A DNA stretch of 64,000 nt from CAMFLJ01 sp965279255 (GTDB lineage Bacteria > Actinomycetota > Acidimicrobiia > Acidimicrobiales > Acidimicrobilacustridaceae): positions 2,852,001 through 2,916,000 of the forward strand of contig OZ257146.1 in NCBI GenBank assembly GCA_965279255.1, in the 5' to 3' direction. Each line of letters opens with the position of its first letter. Positions within the stretch are counted from its first letter, which is position 1. Both the position numbers and the translations under genes were made by a program. The notes under the pieces were generated by a model, which was not told where the DNA came from, did not search any database, and saw nothing but the letters and a program-made list of their open reading frames with translations. Positions 17,675-25,791 of the stretch are shown here, piece after piece.

Positions 17675-18859
17675 GTGGAGAGGCTCGCGATCGACCTGCT
17701 GGCACCGGAGTTCTACGCCGGCGACCCGCACGCCACCTACGCGTGGATGCGGGCCAACGAGCCCGTCTACTGGGACGAGGCCAACGAGCTCTGGGGCATC
17801 TCCCGCTACGACGACGTCGTCCGGATCGAGAAGGACAAGGCCACCTTCATCTCCTCGGACACCGAGAAGGGCGGCTACCGGCCGAACCTGCCGGCCGACG
17901 CCGCCATCATCGGCCTCGACGACCCGCTCCACGTGAAGCGCCGCAACCTCGTCTCCCGCCGTTTCACCCCTCGTGCCGCCTCCGCCTGGGAGGACGACAT
18001 CCGGGCCAAGGTCACCCGTCTCCTCGATGCCGTGCAGGCCAACGGCGGCAGCGCCGACATCGTCAACGAGCTGGCCGCTCCCCTGCCGGCGATGATGATC
18101 GGCAAGCTCCTCGGCTTCGACGAGGACGACTGGCCCAAGCTGAAGCACTGGTCCGAGACCACCATCGCCATGGGCGGCGGCCCCCGCTACTTCAACGAGG
18201 TCGGCATGACCTCCGCCATGGAGTTCGCCCAGGCCTGCGCCGACCTCTTCGCCGAGAAGCGCACCAACCCCGGCGACGACGTGCTCAGCCACTACACCAC
18301 CGCCGAGATCGACGGCTGCCCGATGGACGAGGGCACCGTGATCGCCGACTCGCTGCTGCTGCTCGACGGCGGGGCCGAGACCACCCGCACGGTCATCGCC
18401 CACACCATCCTCAACCTGATGAACAACCCCGCCGAGCTCGAGAAGCTCCGCAACGGCGCCGACCTCACCGTCGCCGTCGAGGAGTTCATCCGCTACGTCA
18501 CGCCGGTGCACAACATGTGCCGGGTCGCGAGCGTCGACACCGAGGTGAGCGGCGTGGTGATCCCGAAGGGCAACCAGGTGGTGCTGATGTACGCGTCGGC
18601 CAACCGCGACGAAGCCCACTTCGACGACCCCGAGGCCTTCGACGTCACCCGCCACCCGAACAACCACATCGCCTTCGGGTTCGGCACCCACTTCTGCCTC
18701 GGCGCCTCGCTCGCCCGCCTCGAGATCAAGGTGTTCTTCGAGGAGCTGCTGCGGCGCACCTCGGGTTGGAGCCTCGTGCCCGGCACCGAGCCGGTCTGGA
18801 TGCCCAACGCCTTCGTGAACGGCATCGAGGCCGCCCAGGTCGAGTTCGACTTCGTCTGA
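17675..18859 (+). CDS. cytochrome P450, CYP142-like
   Basis: 394-residue P450. Haem-binding loop FGFGTHFCLGASLARLE with the axial Cys, I-helix LLLLDGGAETTRTVIAH and the ExxR helix in VEEFIRYVTPVHNMCRV. The order FYAGDPHATYAWMRANEPV and VHNMCRVASVDTE resembles mycobacterial CYP142, which hydroxylates the steroid side chain, so oxidation of a sterol-like or aliphatic side chain is plausible but unproven. GTG start with GGGGGAGG 8 nt upstream. The cupin gene follows after 29 bp in the same direction. Confidence 0.93.
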   Translation: MERLAIDLLAPEFYAGDPHATYAWMRANEPVYWDEANELWGISRYDDVVRIEKDKATFISSDTEKGGYRPNLPADAAIIGLDDPLHVKRRNLVSRRFTPRAASAWEDDIRAKVTRLLDAVQANGGSADIVNELAAPLPAMMIGKLLGFDEDDWPKLKHWSETTIAMGGGPRYFNEVGMTSAMEFAQACADLFAEKRTNPGDDVLSHYTTAEIDGCPMDEGTVIADSLLLLDGGAETTRTVIAHTILNLMNNPAELEKLRNGADLTVAVEEFIRYVTPVHNMCRVASVDTEVSGVVIPKGNQVVLMYASANRDEAHFDDPEAFDVTRHPNNHIAFGFGTHFCLGASLARLEIKVFFEELLRRTSGWSLVPGTEPVWMPNAFVNGIEAAQVEFDFV

Positions 18860-18888
18860 GCCACACACCGGCCAACCCAGGGAGACAC

Positions 18889-19422
18889 ATGAGCGCTGAG
18901 GTCGATCCGACCACGGTCGAGCTGCCGGTCGAGGGCATCGAGCCCATCTTCCGCCACATGGACGACGCCGACATGCCGTGGCAGCTGTGCCGCGCCCAAC
19001 GCAACGCCGACGGCTCGGAGTCGTACGTGCGCGAGAAGTGGTTCGCGTTCAGCCCGGACCCGCAGTACCTGTCGCTGTACGCCGAGTACGACCCCGGGAT
19101 GATGGTGCGCCGCCACGGCCACTACAGCCCGCACATCGTGTTCGTCATCGACGGTGGGCTGTGGTTCGGCGACCGCTGGTGCCCCAAGGGCAGCCACATC
19201 GAGCTGCCCTTCGGCGCGGCCTTCGGGCCGATCCGGGCGGGCGACGAGGGCGCCAAGCTCTACGAGGTCATGATGGGCGACCCCCGCTCGTGGGGCGACC
19301 AGCCCGAGGCCTATGAGGCGGCGCTGGCCGAGCAGGGCGTCACGCCACTGCCCGACCCGCCGCTCGAGTTCCCGGAGTGGCTCTCCGACCTGCGCCAGCA
19401 GTGGGCCGGCGCCGAGGACTGA
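18889..19422 (+). CDS. cupin domain protein
   Basis: 177 residues; a single beta-barrel cupin. The motif-1-like segment is MVRRHGHYSPHIVFVIDGGLW, with His residues in a metal-binding arrangement, followed by GSHIELPFGAAFGPIRAGDEG as motif 2. ATG with GGGAGA just before it. Lies 29 bp behind the P450 gene and is probably co-expressed; it might be a small dioxygenase, isomerase or ligand sensor. No substrate can be deduced. Confidence 0.8.
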   Translation: MSAEVDPTTVELPVEGIEPIFRHMDDADMPWQLCRAQRNADGSESYVREKWFAFSPDPQYLSLYAEYDPGMMVRRHGHYSPHIVFVIDGGLWFGDRWCPKGSHIELPFGAAFGPIRAGDEGAKLYEVMMGDPRSWGDQPEAYEAALAEQGVTPLPDPPLEFPEWLSDLRQQWAGAED

Positions 19423-19423
19423 C

Positions 19424-20074
19424 TCAGGGCCAGAGGGGGCCGTCGGTGTCGAAGCCGACGGGATCGCCCCAGTGGTTGCGGAACGACACGTCGCGGGCGG
19501 GCTGACGCTTGGCGACGCCCCACTTGCCGGTCGGGTAGCCGAACGACACGGTGCCGGCGACGTACCAGGTCTCGTCCTTCGGCACCCCGAGGATCTCGCG
19601 GGTCTCGGCGTCGAAGAACGCCAGGGCCTGGGTGAGCGACGAGCCGATGCCCTCGGCCCGGGCCGCCAGCTGGGCGCTCCACATGGCCGGGTAGATCGAG
19701 CTGCCGCCCGGGTCGGTGCTGAACCCGAAGAGGTAGAGCGGCACGTCCTCGAAGTGGTCGGCCAGCCACTGGGCCGACCGCTGCACCGCCAGCATCGACT
19801 TCGACTCCGGGCTCTCCGGGTCGGCGTTGGCCGCGTCGATGCGGTCCTTGTAGTAGCTCGTCCAGAGTCCGGCGATGGCCTGCTGGTAGAGGGGTGCGAG
19901 GGCGCCCTTCACCTCGGGCGAGTCGACGAGCAGGAAGCGCCAGCCCTGGGTGTTGCCACCGCTCGGGGCGCGCACGGCGGCATCGAGGATGCGGGCCTGG
20001 GCGTCCATCGGGATGGGCTCGGAGGTGACCCGACGCATGGCACGGGTCGTGTAGAGGGCTTCGCGGACATCCAT
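19424..20074 (-). CDS. nitroreductase family protein
   Basis: 216-residue FMN-dependent oxidoreductase of the nitroreductase fold. Seen: MDVREALYTTRAMRRVTSEP (FMN phosphate-binding Arg), AAVRAPSGGNTQGWRFLLVD, and the central AMWSAQLAARAEGIGSSLT. The ATG at 20074 is 2 bp after the previous stop, so the much longer open frame upstream is not used. Reduces nitro groups, quinones or flavin-type electron acceptors; the true substrate is unknown. Second gene of a two-gene leftward unit with the SCO6745-type gene. Confidence 0.88.
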   Translation of the reverse strand: MDVREALYTTRAMRRVTSEPIPMDAQARILDAAVRAPSGGNTQGWRFLLVDSPEVKGALAPLYQQAIAGLWTSYYKDRIDAANADPESPESKSMLAVQRSAQWLADHFEDVPLYLFGFSTDPGGSSIYPAMWSAQLAARAEGIGSSLTQALAFFDAETREILGVPKDETWYVAGTVSFGYPTGKWGVAKRQPARDVSFRNHWGDPVGFDTDGPLWP

Positions 20075-20076
20075 GA

Positions 20077-20826
20077 TCAGGCCTCCTTGGCCGACTGCCA
20101 TCCGGCGTGGATGGCGTTCACCAGCTCGACGAACTCGGCCCGCTCGGCGTCGTCGAGCGCCGCCAGGGCCAGGCCGAAGGCGGCGTCGGTGCCGGCCTCG
20201 GCGATCTTCCAGCGCTCCTTCACGGCGCCGCCGTCGGGGAGCGCCTCGGGGTCCCAGCCGAAGATGCCGGCCATCTGGGGCGCCCGGAAGGCGAGCGCCT
20301 CCTGCCCGGTGAGCCCGGCCGACAGCACCGCCCCACCGTGGAGGGCGCCGCGCAGCTCGCGCAGGGCGTTCAGGAGGTACTGGGCCCGGGCCTTCGGACG
20401 GTCGGTGCCGGGGGCCTCCTGGTGGCGCCAGCCGGCGAAGAGCGGCGCGCCCGAGGGTGAGGCGTCGGCGACGACGCGGCCGACGAGCTCGTTGAGGCGG
20501 TCGAGCCCGTCGAGATCGGGCAGGTGGGCCTCGCCGTAGGCGGCGCAGAGCGAGACCCACTCGGCGGCCGAGGCGTCGGGGCTCAGCACGGCGCGGCCCG
20601 ACTCCCACATGGCCTCGACCTGGGCCGGGTTCCAGAACACGAAGGCGGCGGCGACGACGTCGGCGTGGGTATCGCCGAGGACACCGCCCCGGCCGAGCAC
20701 GTAGAAGTCGATGCCACTGAAGCCGAGCTCGGCCCCCCGGCCGTAGGTCGGCCCGTCGAGCATGAAGGCCCCGCCCAGCTCTCCGATGGCCTGGGCGGTG
20801 GCGCGCGCTGCGTCGTTCGGCTGCAA
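20077..20826 (-). CDS. SCO6745 family protein (uncharacterised)
   Basis: 249 residues resembling the actinobacterial SCO6745 family: starts with helical segment ATAQAIGELGGAFMLDGPTYGR, followed by GIDFYVLGRGGVLGDTHADVVAAAFVFWNP and LCAAYGEAHLPDLDGLDRLNELVGRVV. The family is all-helical with no known activity. Two bases separate it from the nitroreductase, a pairing that suggests a shared pathway. No signal peptide or membrane segment. Confidence 0.75.
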   Translation of the reverse strand: MQPNDAARATAQAIGELGGAFMLDGPTYGRGAELGFSGIDFYVLGRGGVLGDTHADVVAAAFVFWNPAQVEAMWESGRAVLSPDASAAEWVSLCAAYGEAHLPDLDGLDRLNELVGRVVADASPSGAPLFAGWRHQEAPGTDRPKARAQYLLNALRELRGALHGGAVLSAGLTGQEALAFRAPQMAGIFGWDPEALPDGGAVKERWKIAEAGTDAAFGLALAALDDAERAEFVELVNAIHAGWQSAKEA

Positions 20827-20955
20827 GGTGTGTCCCCCTGTGAGTGCGGTGCTCGGCGCACCCTATGCGCTCGGCCACGGGCGGGGGCCGCCGGCCGGGC
20901 AGGCCCGTGGGGCCCCGGTGTTACCGTCATCGGACCACTCAGGGGGAGGAACGCG

Positions 20956-21453
20956 ATGAGCGACCAGGACCAGCCGAAGATGAAGCCGTCGGGCGTCAAG
21001 CAGCGGAACAAGATCGTGATGTCCCAGGACGAGATCGACGCGTTCCTGGCCGAGCGCCACTCGATGACGATGTCGACCATCGCCGCCGACGGCAGCATCC
21101 ACTCGATCGCCATGTGGTACGGCTTCCTCGAGGGCGCGGTCGCCATCGAGAGCAAGGCCAAGGCCCAGAAGGTCGTCAACCTCCGCCGCAACCCCACGAT
21201 GACCATGCTCGTGGAGGACGGCGACACCTACGAGGAGCTCCGCGGCGTCACGCTGATCGGCAAGGGCGAGGTCGTCGAGGAGCCCGACCGCATCTGGGAG
21301 CTGGGCGTCAGCGTGTTCTCCCGCTACAACGCGCCGTACACCGAGGAGATGAAGCCGTTCGTCGAGCTCATGCTCAACAAGCGGGTCGTCGTGAAGATGA
21401 ACGTCGAGCGCGTCATCTCCTGGGACCACCGCAAGCTCGGCGGCTCCTACTAG
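20956..21453 (+). CDS. pyridoxamine 5'-phosphate oxidase family (FMN/F420 split-barrel) protein
   Basis: 165 residues. Split beta-barrel features: LAERHSMTMSTIAADGSIHSIAMWYGFLEGAVAIES, then AKAQKVVNLRRNPTMTMLVE, the strand-turn segment typical of the PPOX-class F420-dependent enzymes of Actinobacteria. Lacks the C-terminal PNPOx dimer region, so it is not a B6 enzyme. Probably an F420- or FMN-using reductase of unknown substrate. ATG 5 nt after GGGGGAGGA. Followed after 12 bp by two tandem stem-loops of the GTGGCTC family. Confidence 0.85.
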   Translation: MSDQDQPKMKPSGVKQRNKIVMSQDEIDAFLAERHSMTMSTIAADGSIHSIAMWYGFLEGAVAIESKAKAQKVVNLRRNPTMTMLVEDGDTYEELRGVTLIGKGEVVEEPDRIWELGVSVFSRYNAPYTEEMKPFVELMLNKRVVVKMNVERVISWDHRKLGGSY

Positions 21454-21465
21454 GACTTTCGTCGA

Positions 21466-21519
21466 CCCGACGTGGCTCGATCGGCGCCCTCCCGGGGCCT
21501 CGGGACGAGCCACGTCGGG
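21466..21519. terminator. stem-loop C (GTGGCTC family)
   Basis: CCCGACGTGGCTCG (21466-21479) and CGAGCCACGTCGGG (21506-21519) pair perfectly over 14 bp. Begins 12 bp after the split-barrel gene's stop. No T-run follows, so if it terminates transcription it does so without a U-tract. Confidence 0.65.
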
Positions 21520-21532
21520 GACGACATCCGCA

Positions 21533-21578
21533 ACGTGGCCCGGTCGGCGCCCTCCCGGGGGCTCGAGACGAGCCACGT
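21533..21578. repeat. stem-loop D, degenerate tandem copy of C
   Basis: A second copy in tandem. The segment from CGGCGCCCTCCCGGGG through CGAGCCACGTCGGGGACGAC is nearly identical to C, but the left arm has decayed (ACGTGGC only), leaving 7 bp of perfect pairing with GCCACGT at the right. Confidence 0.6.
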
Positions 21579-21602
21579 CGGGGACGACAGACTGGGGCGG
21601 CG

Positions 21603-22502
21603 ATGGCGATGAGCAGGCGGGGGTTCCTGATCGGCGGGGCGGCCGTGGTGGGGGTGGCCGCGGTCGGCGTGGTGGGCGGAGGCGTGCTCGTCGAGGAGGG
21701 CGTCCTCCCCGGGAAGTCGAAGCTCGACCAGGTCCTCGGCCGGTGCGGCACCGCCCTCGAGCCGCCCGACGTCGAGCCAGGTCCCGTCACCACCGGCAGC
21801 TTCACCTCGGCCGCCCGCAACGGGGCCGAGGTCGGATGGACCGTGATCCATCCCCCGGGCTCCGGACCCGGCGACGCGCTCCCGGTGTGCCTGTTCCTCC
21901 ACGGGCGGGGTGGGAGCAACACCGACGCCACCGGACCGATGGAGCTTCCCCGCTTCCTGGCCGGTGCGGTCGCCGACGGCGTGGCCCCGTTCGCCATCGC
22001 CTCGGTCGACGGCGGCGACGCCACCAACTGGCACCGCCGCGCCGACGGCGACGACCCGGCGACGATGATCAGCGACGAGCTGTTCCCGTTTCTGGCCACC
22101 CAGGGCCTGGCGGTCGATCGGCCGGCCTTCTGGGGCGTGTCGCTCGGCGGCACCGGCGCGCTCCACCTGGCGACCCTCCCCGAGTTCTCCCCCGCCGGAG
22201 CGGTGGCCTCCAGCCCCGCCCTCTGGAAGGACGCGGGCGAGTGGCAGGAGGGTGCCTACGACGACGACGCCGACTTCGCCGCGAACAGCCTCTGGAACCA
22301 GCGGGACCTGCTCGAGAGCCTCGACCTCAGGATCGACTGCGGCGAGTCCGACCCGTTCGCCTCCCGGGTGCGGCAGTTCCGCGACAGCCTCGACCCCGTG
22401 CCGGCCGGCGGCATCGAGCCGGGTTGCCACGACACCGCGTTCTGGAGCCGGCAGACCCCCGACCAGCTCGCCTTCCTCGGCGCCGCCCTCGCCCGCCCCT
22501 GA
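21603..22502 (+). CDS. Tat-exported alpha/beta hydrolase (esterase-like)
   Basis: 299 residues. Twin-arginine signal SRRGFLIGGAAVVGVAAVG at the start, then an alpha/beta-hydrolase fold similar to the tannase/esterase D group. Oxyanion region VCLFLHGRGGSNT, nucleophile elbow FWGVSLGGTGALHLA, and a C-terminal His in PGCHDTAFW. Conserved shape suggests a secreted esterase. The frame is open far upstream across the previous gene, but the signal peptide sets the start at 21603. Convergent with the next SDR gene, with stem-loop E between the stops. Confidence 0.85.
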   Translation: MAMSRRGFLIGGAAVVGVAAVGVVGGGVLVEEGVLPGKSKLDQVLGRCGTALEPPDVEPGPVTTGSFTSAARNGAEVGWTVIHPPGSGPGDALPVCLFLHGRGGSNTDATGPMELPRFLAGAVADGVAPFAIASVDGGDATNWHRRADGDDPATMISDELFPFLATQGLAVDRPAFWGVSLGGTGALHLATLPEFSPAGAVASSPALWKDAGEWQEGAYDDDADFAANSLWNQRDLLESLDLRIDCGESDPFASRVRQFRDSLDPVPAGGIEPGCHDTAFWSRQTPDQLAFLGAALARP

Positions 22503-22506
22503 CCCC

Positions 22507-22548
22507 GTGGCTCGTCTCACGGGGCCCCAGCCCCGCCAGACGAGCCAC
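22507..22548. terminator. stem-loop E (GTGGCTC family), bidirectional
   Basis: GTGGCTCGTCT (22507-22517) pairs with AGACGAGCCAC (22538-22548). It fills the 57-bp gap between two converging stop codons (22502 and 22560), the position expected of a bidirectional terminator. Confidence 0.7.
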
Positions 22549-22559
22549 CGGGGGAAGGG

Positions 22560-23441
22560 TCAGCTGATCTCGGCCATGAAGAGGGGCGGGAGCTCGGCCC
22601 GGCCGATGGCGTCGGCACGCTGGTGCAGCATCTCGGAGACCTCGTCGAGGTCGTGGCTGATGATGTAGCGGCCTTCCTTGATGCCCTCGACGCAGAAGAG
22701 GCCGAGCTCGTCGACGTCCATGAGCTTGAGCTCGCGCCCGGCCTCGGCCATCGCCTTCTTGAAGTCCTCGATGGTGGTGACCCTGGCGGCCTCGCGCTGC
22801 TTCTGGCGGGCCAGCTCCTCGGGCCGGTTGCGCTGCGCGGTCCACAGGCCCGTGTCGAGCAGGCCACCGGACGGATAGAAGACGATCGCCCGCACCTGGT
22901 CGGTCTCGGTGACGAGCTGCTGGGCCAGGGCCTCGGTGAAGCACGAGACCGCCGCCTTCGACGTGGCGTAGACCGAGGCGTGGGGCACCGGGGCGAACCC
23001 GCCGTCGCCGGACGACGTGTTGATCACCCGGCCCCACTCCCCCGACTCGAGCATGCGGGGCACGAAGGCCAGCACGCCGTTGACGACGCCGAAGACGTTG
23101 ACGCCGAGGCACCACTTCCAGTCGTTGGGCTCCTGCTCCCACGGCTTGCCGCCGCCGCCCGATGTGACGCCGGCGTTGTTGAAGAGGAGGTGGCAGGCGC
23201 CGTGCTCGGCGTAGACCTGCTCGGCGAGCGCGTCGACGGAGCCGAAGTCCGACACGTCGGTCGCGATCCCGCTCACCGGGCCGAGCGCCGACAGCTCGGC
23301 GACCGCGGTGTCGAGGGCGCCCTGCTCGATGTCGGCCAGCACCACCGTGCAGCCCTCGCCGAGCAGCGCCTTGGCCACACCCTTGCCCACGCCGCTGGCT
23401 CCGCCGGTGACGACTGCGACGCGACCCTTCAGGTCCTCCAT
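22560..23441 (-). CDS. SDR family oxidoreductase
   Basis: 293-residue short-chain dehydrogenase. TGxxxGxG in VVTGGASGVGKGVAKAL, NNAG in LLFNNAGVTSGG, catalytic Ser in INTSSGDGG and YxxxK in YATSKAAVSCFTEALAQQL. The C-terminal region is longer than the classical 250 residues and carries extra helices. ATG at 23441 (MEDLKGRVAVVTGG). Function as alcohol/ketone oxidoreductase is sure at family level only. Confidence 0.88.
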   Translation of the reverse strand: MEDLKGRVAVVTGGASGVGKGVAKALLGEGCTVVLADIEQGALDTAVAELSALGPVSGIATDVSDFGSVDALAEQVYAEHGACHLLFNNAGVTSGGGGKPWEQEPNDWKWCLGVNVFGVVNGVLAFVPRMLESGEWGRVINTSSGDGGFAPVPHASVYATSKAAVSCFTEALAQQLVTETDQVRAIVFYPSGGLLDTGLWTAQRNRPEELARQKQREAARVTTIEDFKKAMAEAGRELKLMDVDELGLFCVEGIKEGRYIISHDLDEVSEMLHQRADAIGRAELPPLFMAEIS

Positions 23442-23597
23442 GGTTCCCCCTCGTTCCTGCGCCACGACCCCCCGGTCGGGCAGCGCTGCGACCGTAGCCG
23501 CACCGATGAGAAGCGGTTGCCCGGACGGTCGACATCGGCAACCATCTCGGCGCCCGCGCCACCCCCGAGGCGCCGAACATCGATCGAGGAGACGAAC

Positions 23598-23828
23598 GTG
23601 GCCGAGAAGAAGGCAGCAGCCGCCCCGGCGGAGAAGGTGAAGGGGCCGGCGTCCTACTTCCCGTCGATCGAGGCCAAGTACGGCCAGCCCATCTCGTACT
23701 GGAAGGACATCATCCGGGCCCATCCGGAGATGAAGCACATGGAGCTCGTCGCCATGCTCAAGGACGACTACGGCATCGGCCACGGGCACGCCAACGCGCT
23801 CGTGGCCGACACCCTGAAGAACGGCTGA
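23598..23828 (+). CDS. DUF4287 domain protein
   Basis: 76 residues. After an Ala/Lys-rich leader, the segment YFPSIEAKYGQPISYWKDII and then ELVAMLKDDYGIGHGHANAL is the DUF4287 domain, small and helical, of unknown function, often seen alone or in front of DUF5655. GTG at 23598 with GAGGAGAC upstream. Divergent from the SDR gene across 156 bp. Confidence 0.82.
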   Translation: MAEKKAAAAPAEKVKGPASYFPSIEAKYGQPISYWKDIIRAHPEMKHMELVAMLKDDYGIGHGHANALVADTLKNG

Positions 23829-23882
23829 ACCGGCCGAGCCCGGGGCCGCCTGGGGCCGTGCCCGCTGGCCCGGCGTCGGGCG

Positions 23883-25184
23883 CTAGAGGTCCTGGGCGAC
23901 GCGCTCGAGCAGGTCGGCCCACTCGGCGCGGGCCTCGGCCCGGCGCTCGACGAGGTGCTCGCTCGGCCAGTTGCCGGTGGCGGCCGAGTAGCCCTTCAGC
24001 ACGTCGCGGGCGACGGTGATCTTGTGCACCTCGCTCGGGCCGTCGGCGATGCCCATGGTGACCGAGGCCATCAGCATGTTGGCCAGAGGCATCTCGTTCG
24101 AGACGCCGAGGGCCCCGTGGAGCTGCATCGTGCGCAGCACGGCCTCGCGGTACACCTGCGGGGTCGCGACCTTGACCGCGGCGATCTCGCGGCGGGCGGC
24201 GTGGCCACCGACCTGGTCGACCTTCCACGCCGCGTAGAGCACCTGCAGCCGGAAGGCGTGCAGCTCCATCCAGGAGTCGGCGACCTTCTCCTGGGTCATC
24301 TGCTTCTTGGCCAGCAGCTCGCCCTGGGTGGTGCGGCTGAGGGCCCGCTCGCAGAGCATGTCGAGGCAGCGGCCCACGGCACCGACGGTGCGCATGGCGT
24401 GGTGGAGGCGACCGCCGCCGAGGCGGGTCTGGGCCACGTTGAAGGCGTTGCCCTCGCCACCGAGCAGGTTCTCGGCGGGCACGCGCACCGAGTTGTAGCG
24501 GACGTAGGCGTGGCTGCCGTGGCCCTCGGGCTCCTGGCCCACACCGACGTTGCGGACGACCTCGATGCCCGGCGAGTCGGCCGGCACCAGGAACATCGAC
24601 GCGCCCTTGTGGATGGCGACGTCGGGGTCGGTCACGCACATGACGATCAGGAACGAGGCGAAGCGCAGCGACGACGAGAACCACTTCTCGCCGTCGATGA
24701 CCCACTCGTCGCCGTCGCGGACGGCCCGGCAACGGAAGACGCCGGGGTCGGCGCCACCCTGGGGCTCCGTCATCGAGTAGCAGGACGAGATGTGGCCGTC
24801 GAGCAGCGGCTGGAGGTATTTGGCCTTCTGCTCGTCGGTGCCGTAGTGGGCGATGATCTCGGCGTTCCCGGAGTCGGGGGCCTGGGTGCCGAACACGGTC
24901 GGGGCGAACTGCGACCGGCCCAGGATCTCGTTCATGTAGGCGAGGCGCACCTGGCCGTAGCCCTGGCCGCCGTACTCGGGGGTGAGGTGGCACGACCACA
25001 GCCCCCGGTCCTTGACCTTCTGCTGGAGCGGGCGGATGGCCTCCTCGTAGAAGAGGCCGCTCTTGTCGTAGGTCGACTCCTCGCCCTGGAAGGCGAGGTC
25101 GAGGGTCTCGACGTTCTCCTTGACGAACTCCCTGATCCAGTCGAGCTGCTCCTGGAACTCGGGATCGATGCTGAAGTCGGCCAT
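23883..25184 (-). CDS. acyl-CoA dehydrogenase family protein
   Basis: 433 residues, longer than the usual 380 but complete. YSMTEPQGGADPGVFRCRAV is the flavin-binding loop, followed by EWVIDGEKWFSSSLRFASF and the C-terminal GIADGPSEVHKITVARDVLKGY, the motif that carries substrate-contacting residues in this branch. Close in shape to the actinobacterial long-chain/branched acyl-CoA dehydrogenases. Divergent from the limonene-epoxide-hydrolase-like gene with a 153-bp shared promoter zone, so the two may be co-regulated. Confidence 0.92.
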   Translation of the reverse strand: MADFSIDPEFQEQLDWIREFVKENVETLDLAFQGEESTYDKSGLFYEEAIRPLQQKVKDRGLWSCHLTPEYGGQGYGQVRLAYMNEILGRSQFAPTVFGTQAPDSGNAEIIAHYGTDEQKAKYLQPLLDGHISSCYSMTEPQGGADPGVFRCRAVRDGDEWVIDGEKWFSSSLRFASFLIVMCVTDPDVAIHKGASMFLVPADSPGIEVVRNVGVGQEPEGHGSHAYVRYNSVRVPAENLLGGEGNAFNVAQTRLGGGRLHHAMRTVGAVGRCLDMLCERALSRTTQGELLAKKQMTQEKVADSWMELHAFRLQVLYAAWKVDQVGGHAARREIAAVKVATPQVYREAVLRTMQLHGALGVSNEMPLANMLMASVTMGIADGPSEVHKITVARDVLKGYSAATGNWPSEHLVERRAEARAEWADLLERVAQDL

Positions 25185-25337
25185 GGTCGTGCCCCCCGGT
25201 ACGAGATCGTTGACCTTGCCAACCTAACTGGCGAGCGAGGCCCCGGCGAACGCCACGACGACGGGCACGGCCCCGCCGACCGGTGCGAGGATGGGCGTCC
25301 GGGCGCAAGGGGTGCCCATCGACCAAAGGGGAACGAC

Positions 25338-25727
25338 GTGGCCGACGGCGCGCACTACGAGCAGCGGGTGAAGGACTTCTGCGGGGCCTGGGCCGACGCC
25401 GACTTCGACCGGGTCGTGAGCTTCTTCGCGGAGGACGGCGTCTACCACAACATCCCCGTCGATCCCCTGACGGGCCACGAGGCCATCCGCGGGATGATCG
25501 AGATGTTCACCGCCGGGCTGAAGATCGTGGAGTTCAAGATCCTCACGATGCTCTCCGACGGCCCCACCGTCATCACCGAGCGCGTCGACATCTTCCAGCG
25601 CGAGGACGGCGGTCTCGTCGAGCTGCCGGTCATGGGCATCTTCGAGTTCGAGGGCGACCTCATCAAGAGCTGGCGCGAGTACTTCGACCTCAACCAGTTC
25701 ATGACCCAGGCGATGCCCCCGGCGTAG
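25338..25727 (+). CDS. limonene-1,2-epoxide hydrolase-like protein
   Basis: 129 residues of the SnoaL-like cone fold. All five residues known from limonene-1,2-epoxide hydrolase can be placed: Tyr and Asn in VYHNIPVDP, Arg and Asp in ITERVDIFQ, and the second Asp in WREYFDLNQF. So it is likely a working epoxide hydrolase rather than a generic NTF2-like protein. GTG with AAGGGGAA upstream. The natural substrate need not be limonene; a terpene or steroid epoxide is possible. Downstream stem-loop F separates it from the converging hydrolase. Confidence 0.85.
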   Translation: MADGAHYEQRVKDFCGAWADADFDRVVSFFAEDGVYHNIPVDPLTGHEAIRGMIEMFTAGLKIVEFKILTMLSDGPTVITERVDIFQREDGGLVELPVMGIFEFEGDLIKSWREYFDLNQFMTQAMPPA

Positions 25728-25734
25728 CTCTTCC

Positions 25735-25786
25735 CCGAAGGTGGCTCATGACGTGGCGGAACCGCCACGATCTGAGCCACCTTCGG
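25735..25786. terminator. stem-loop F (GTGGCTC family), bidirectional
   Basis: CCGAAGGTGGCTCA (25735-25748) and TGAGCCACCTTCGG (25773-25786) pair over 14 bp, with a second nested stem GTGGCGG/CCGCCAC inside. It lies 7 bp from one stop codon and 5 bp from the other in a convergent pair. Confidence 0.75.
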
Positions 25787-25791
25787 CGCGT

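Noticed and set aside
21466..21578. Possible CRISPR array
   Set aside because: Only two units, palindromic and adjacent without spacers of equal size; fits the dispersed stem-loop family.
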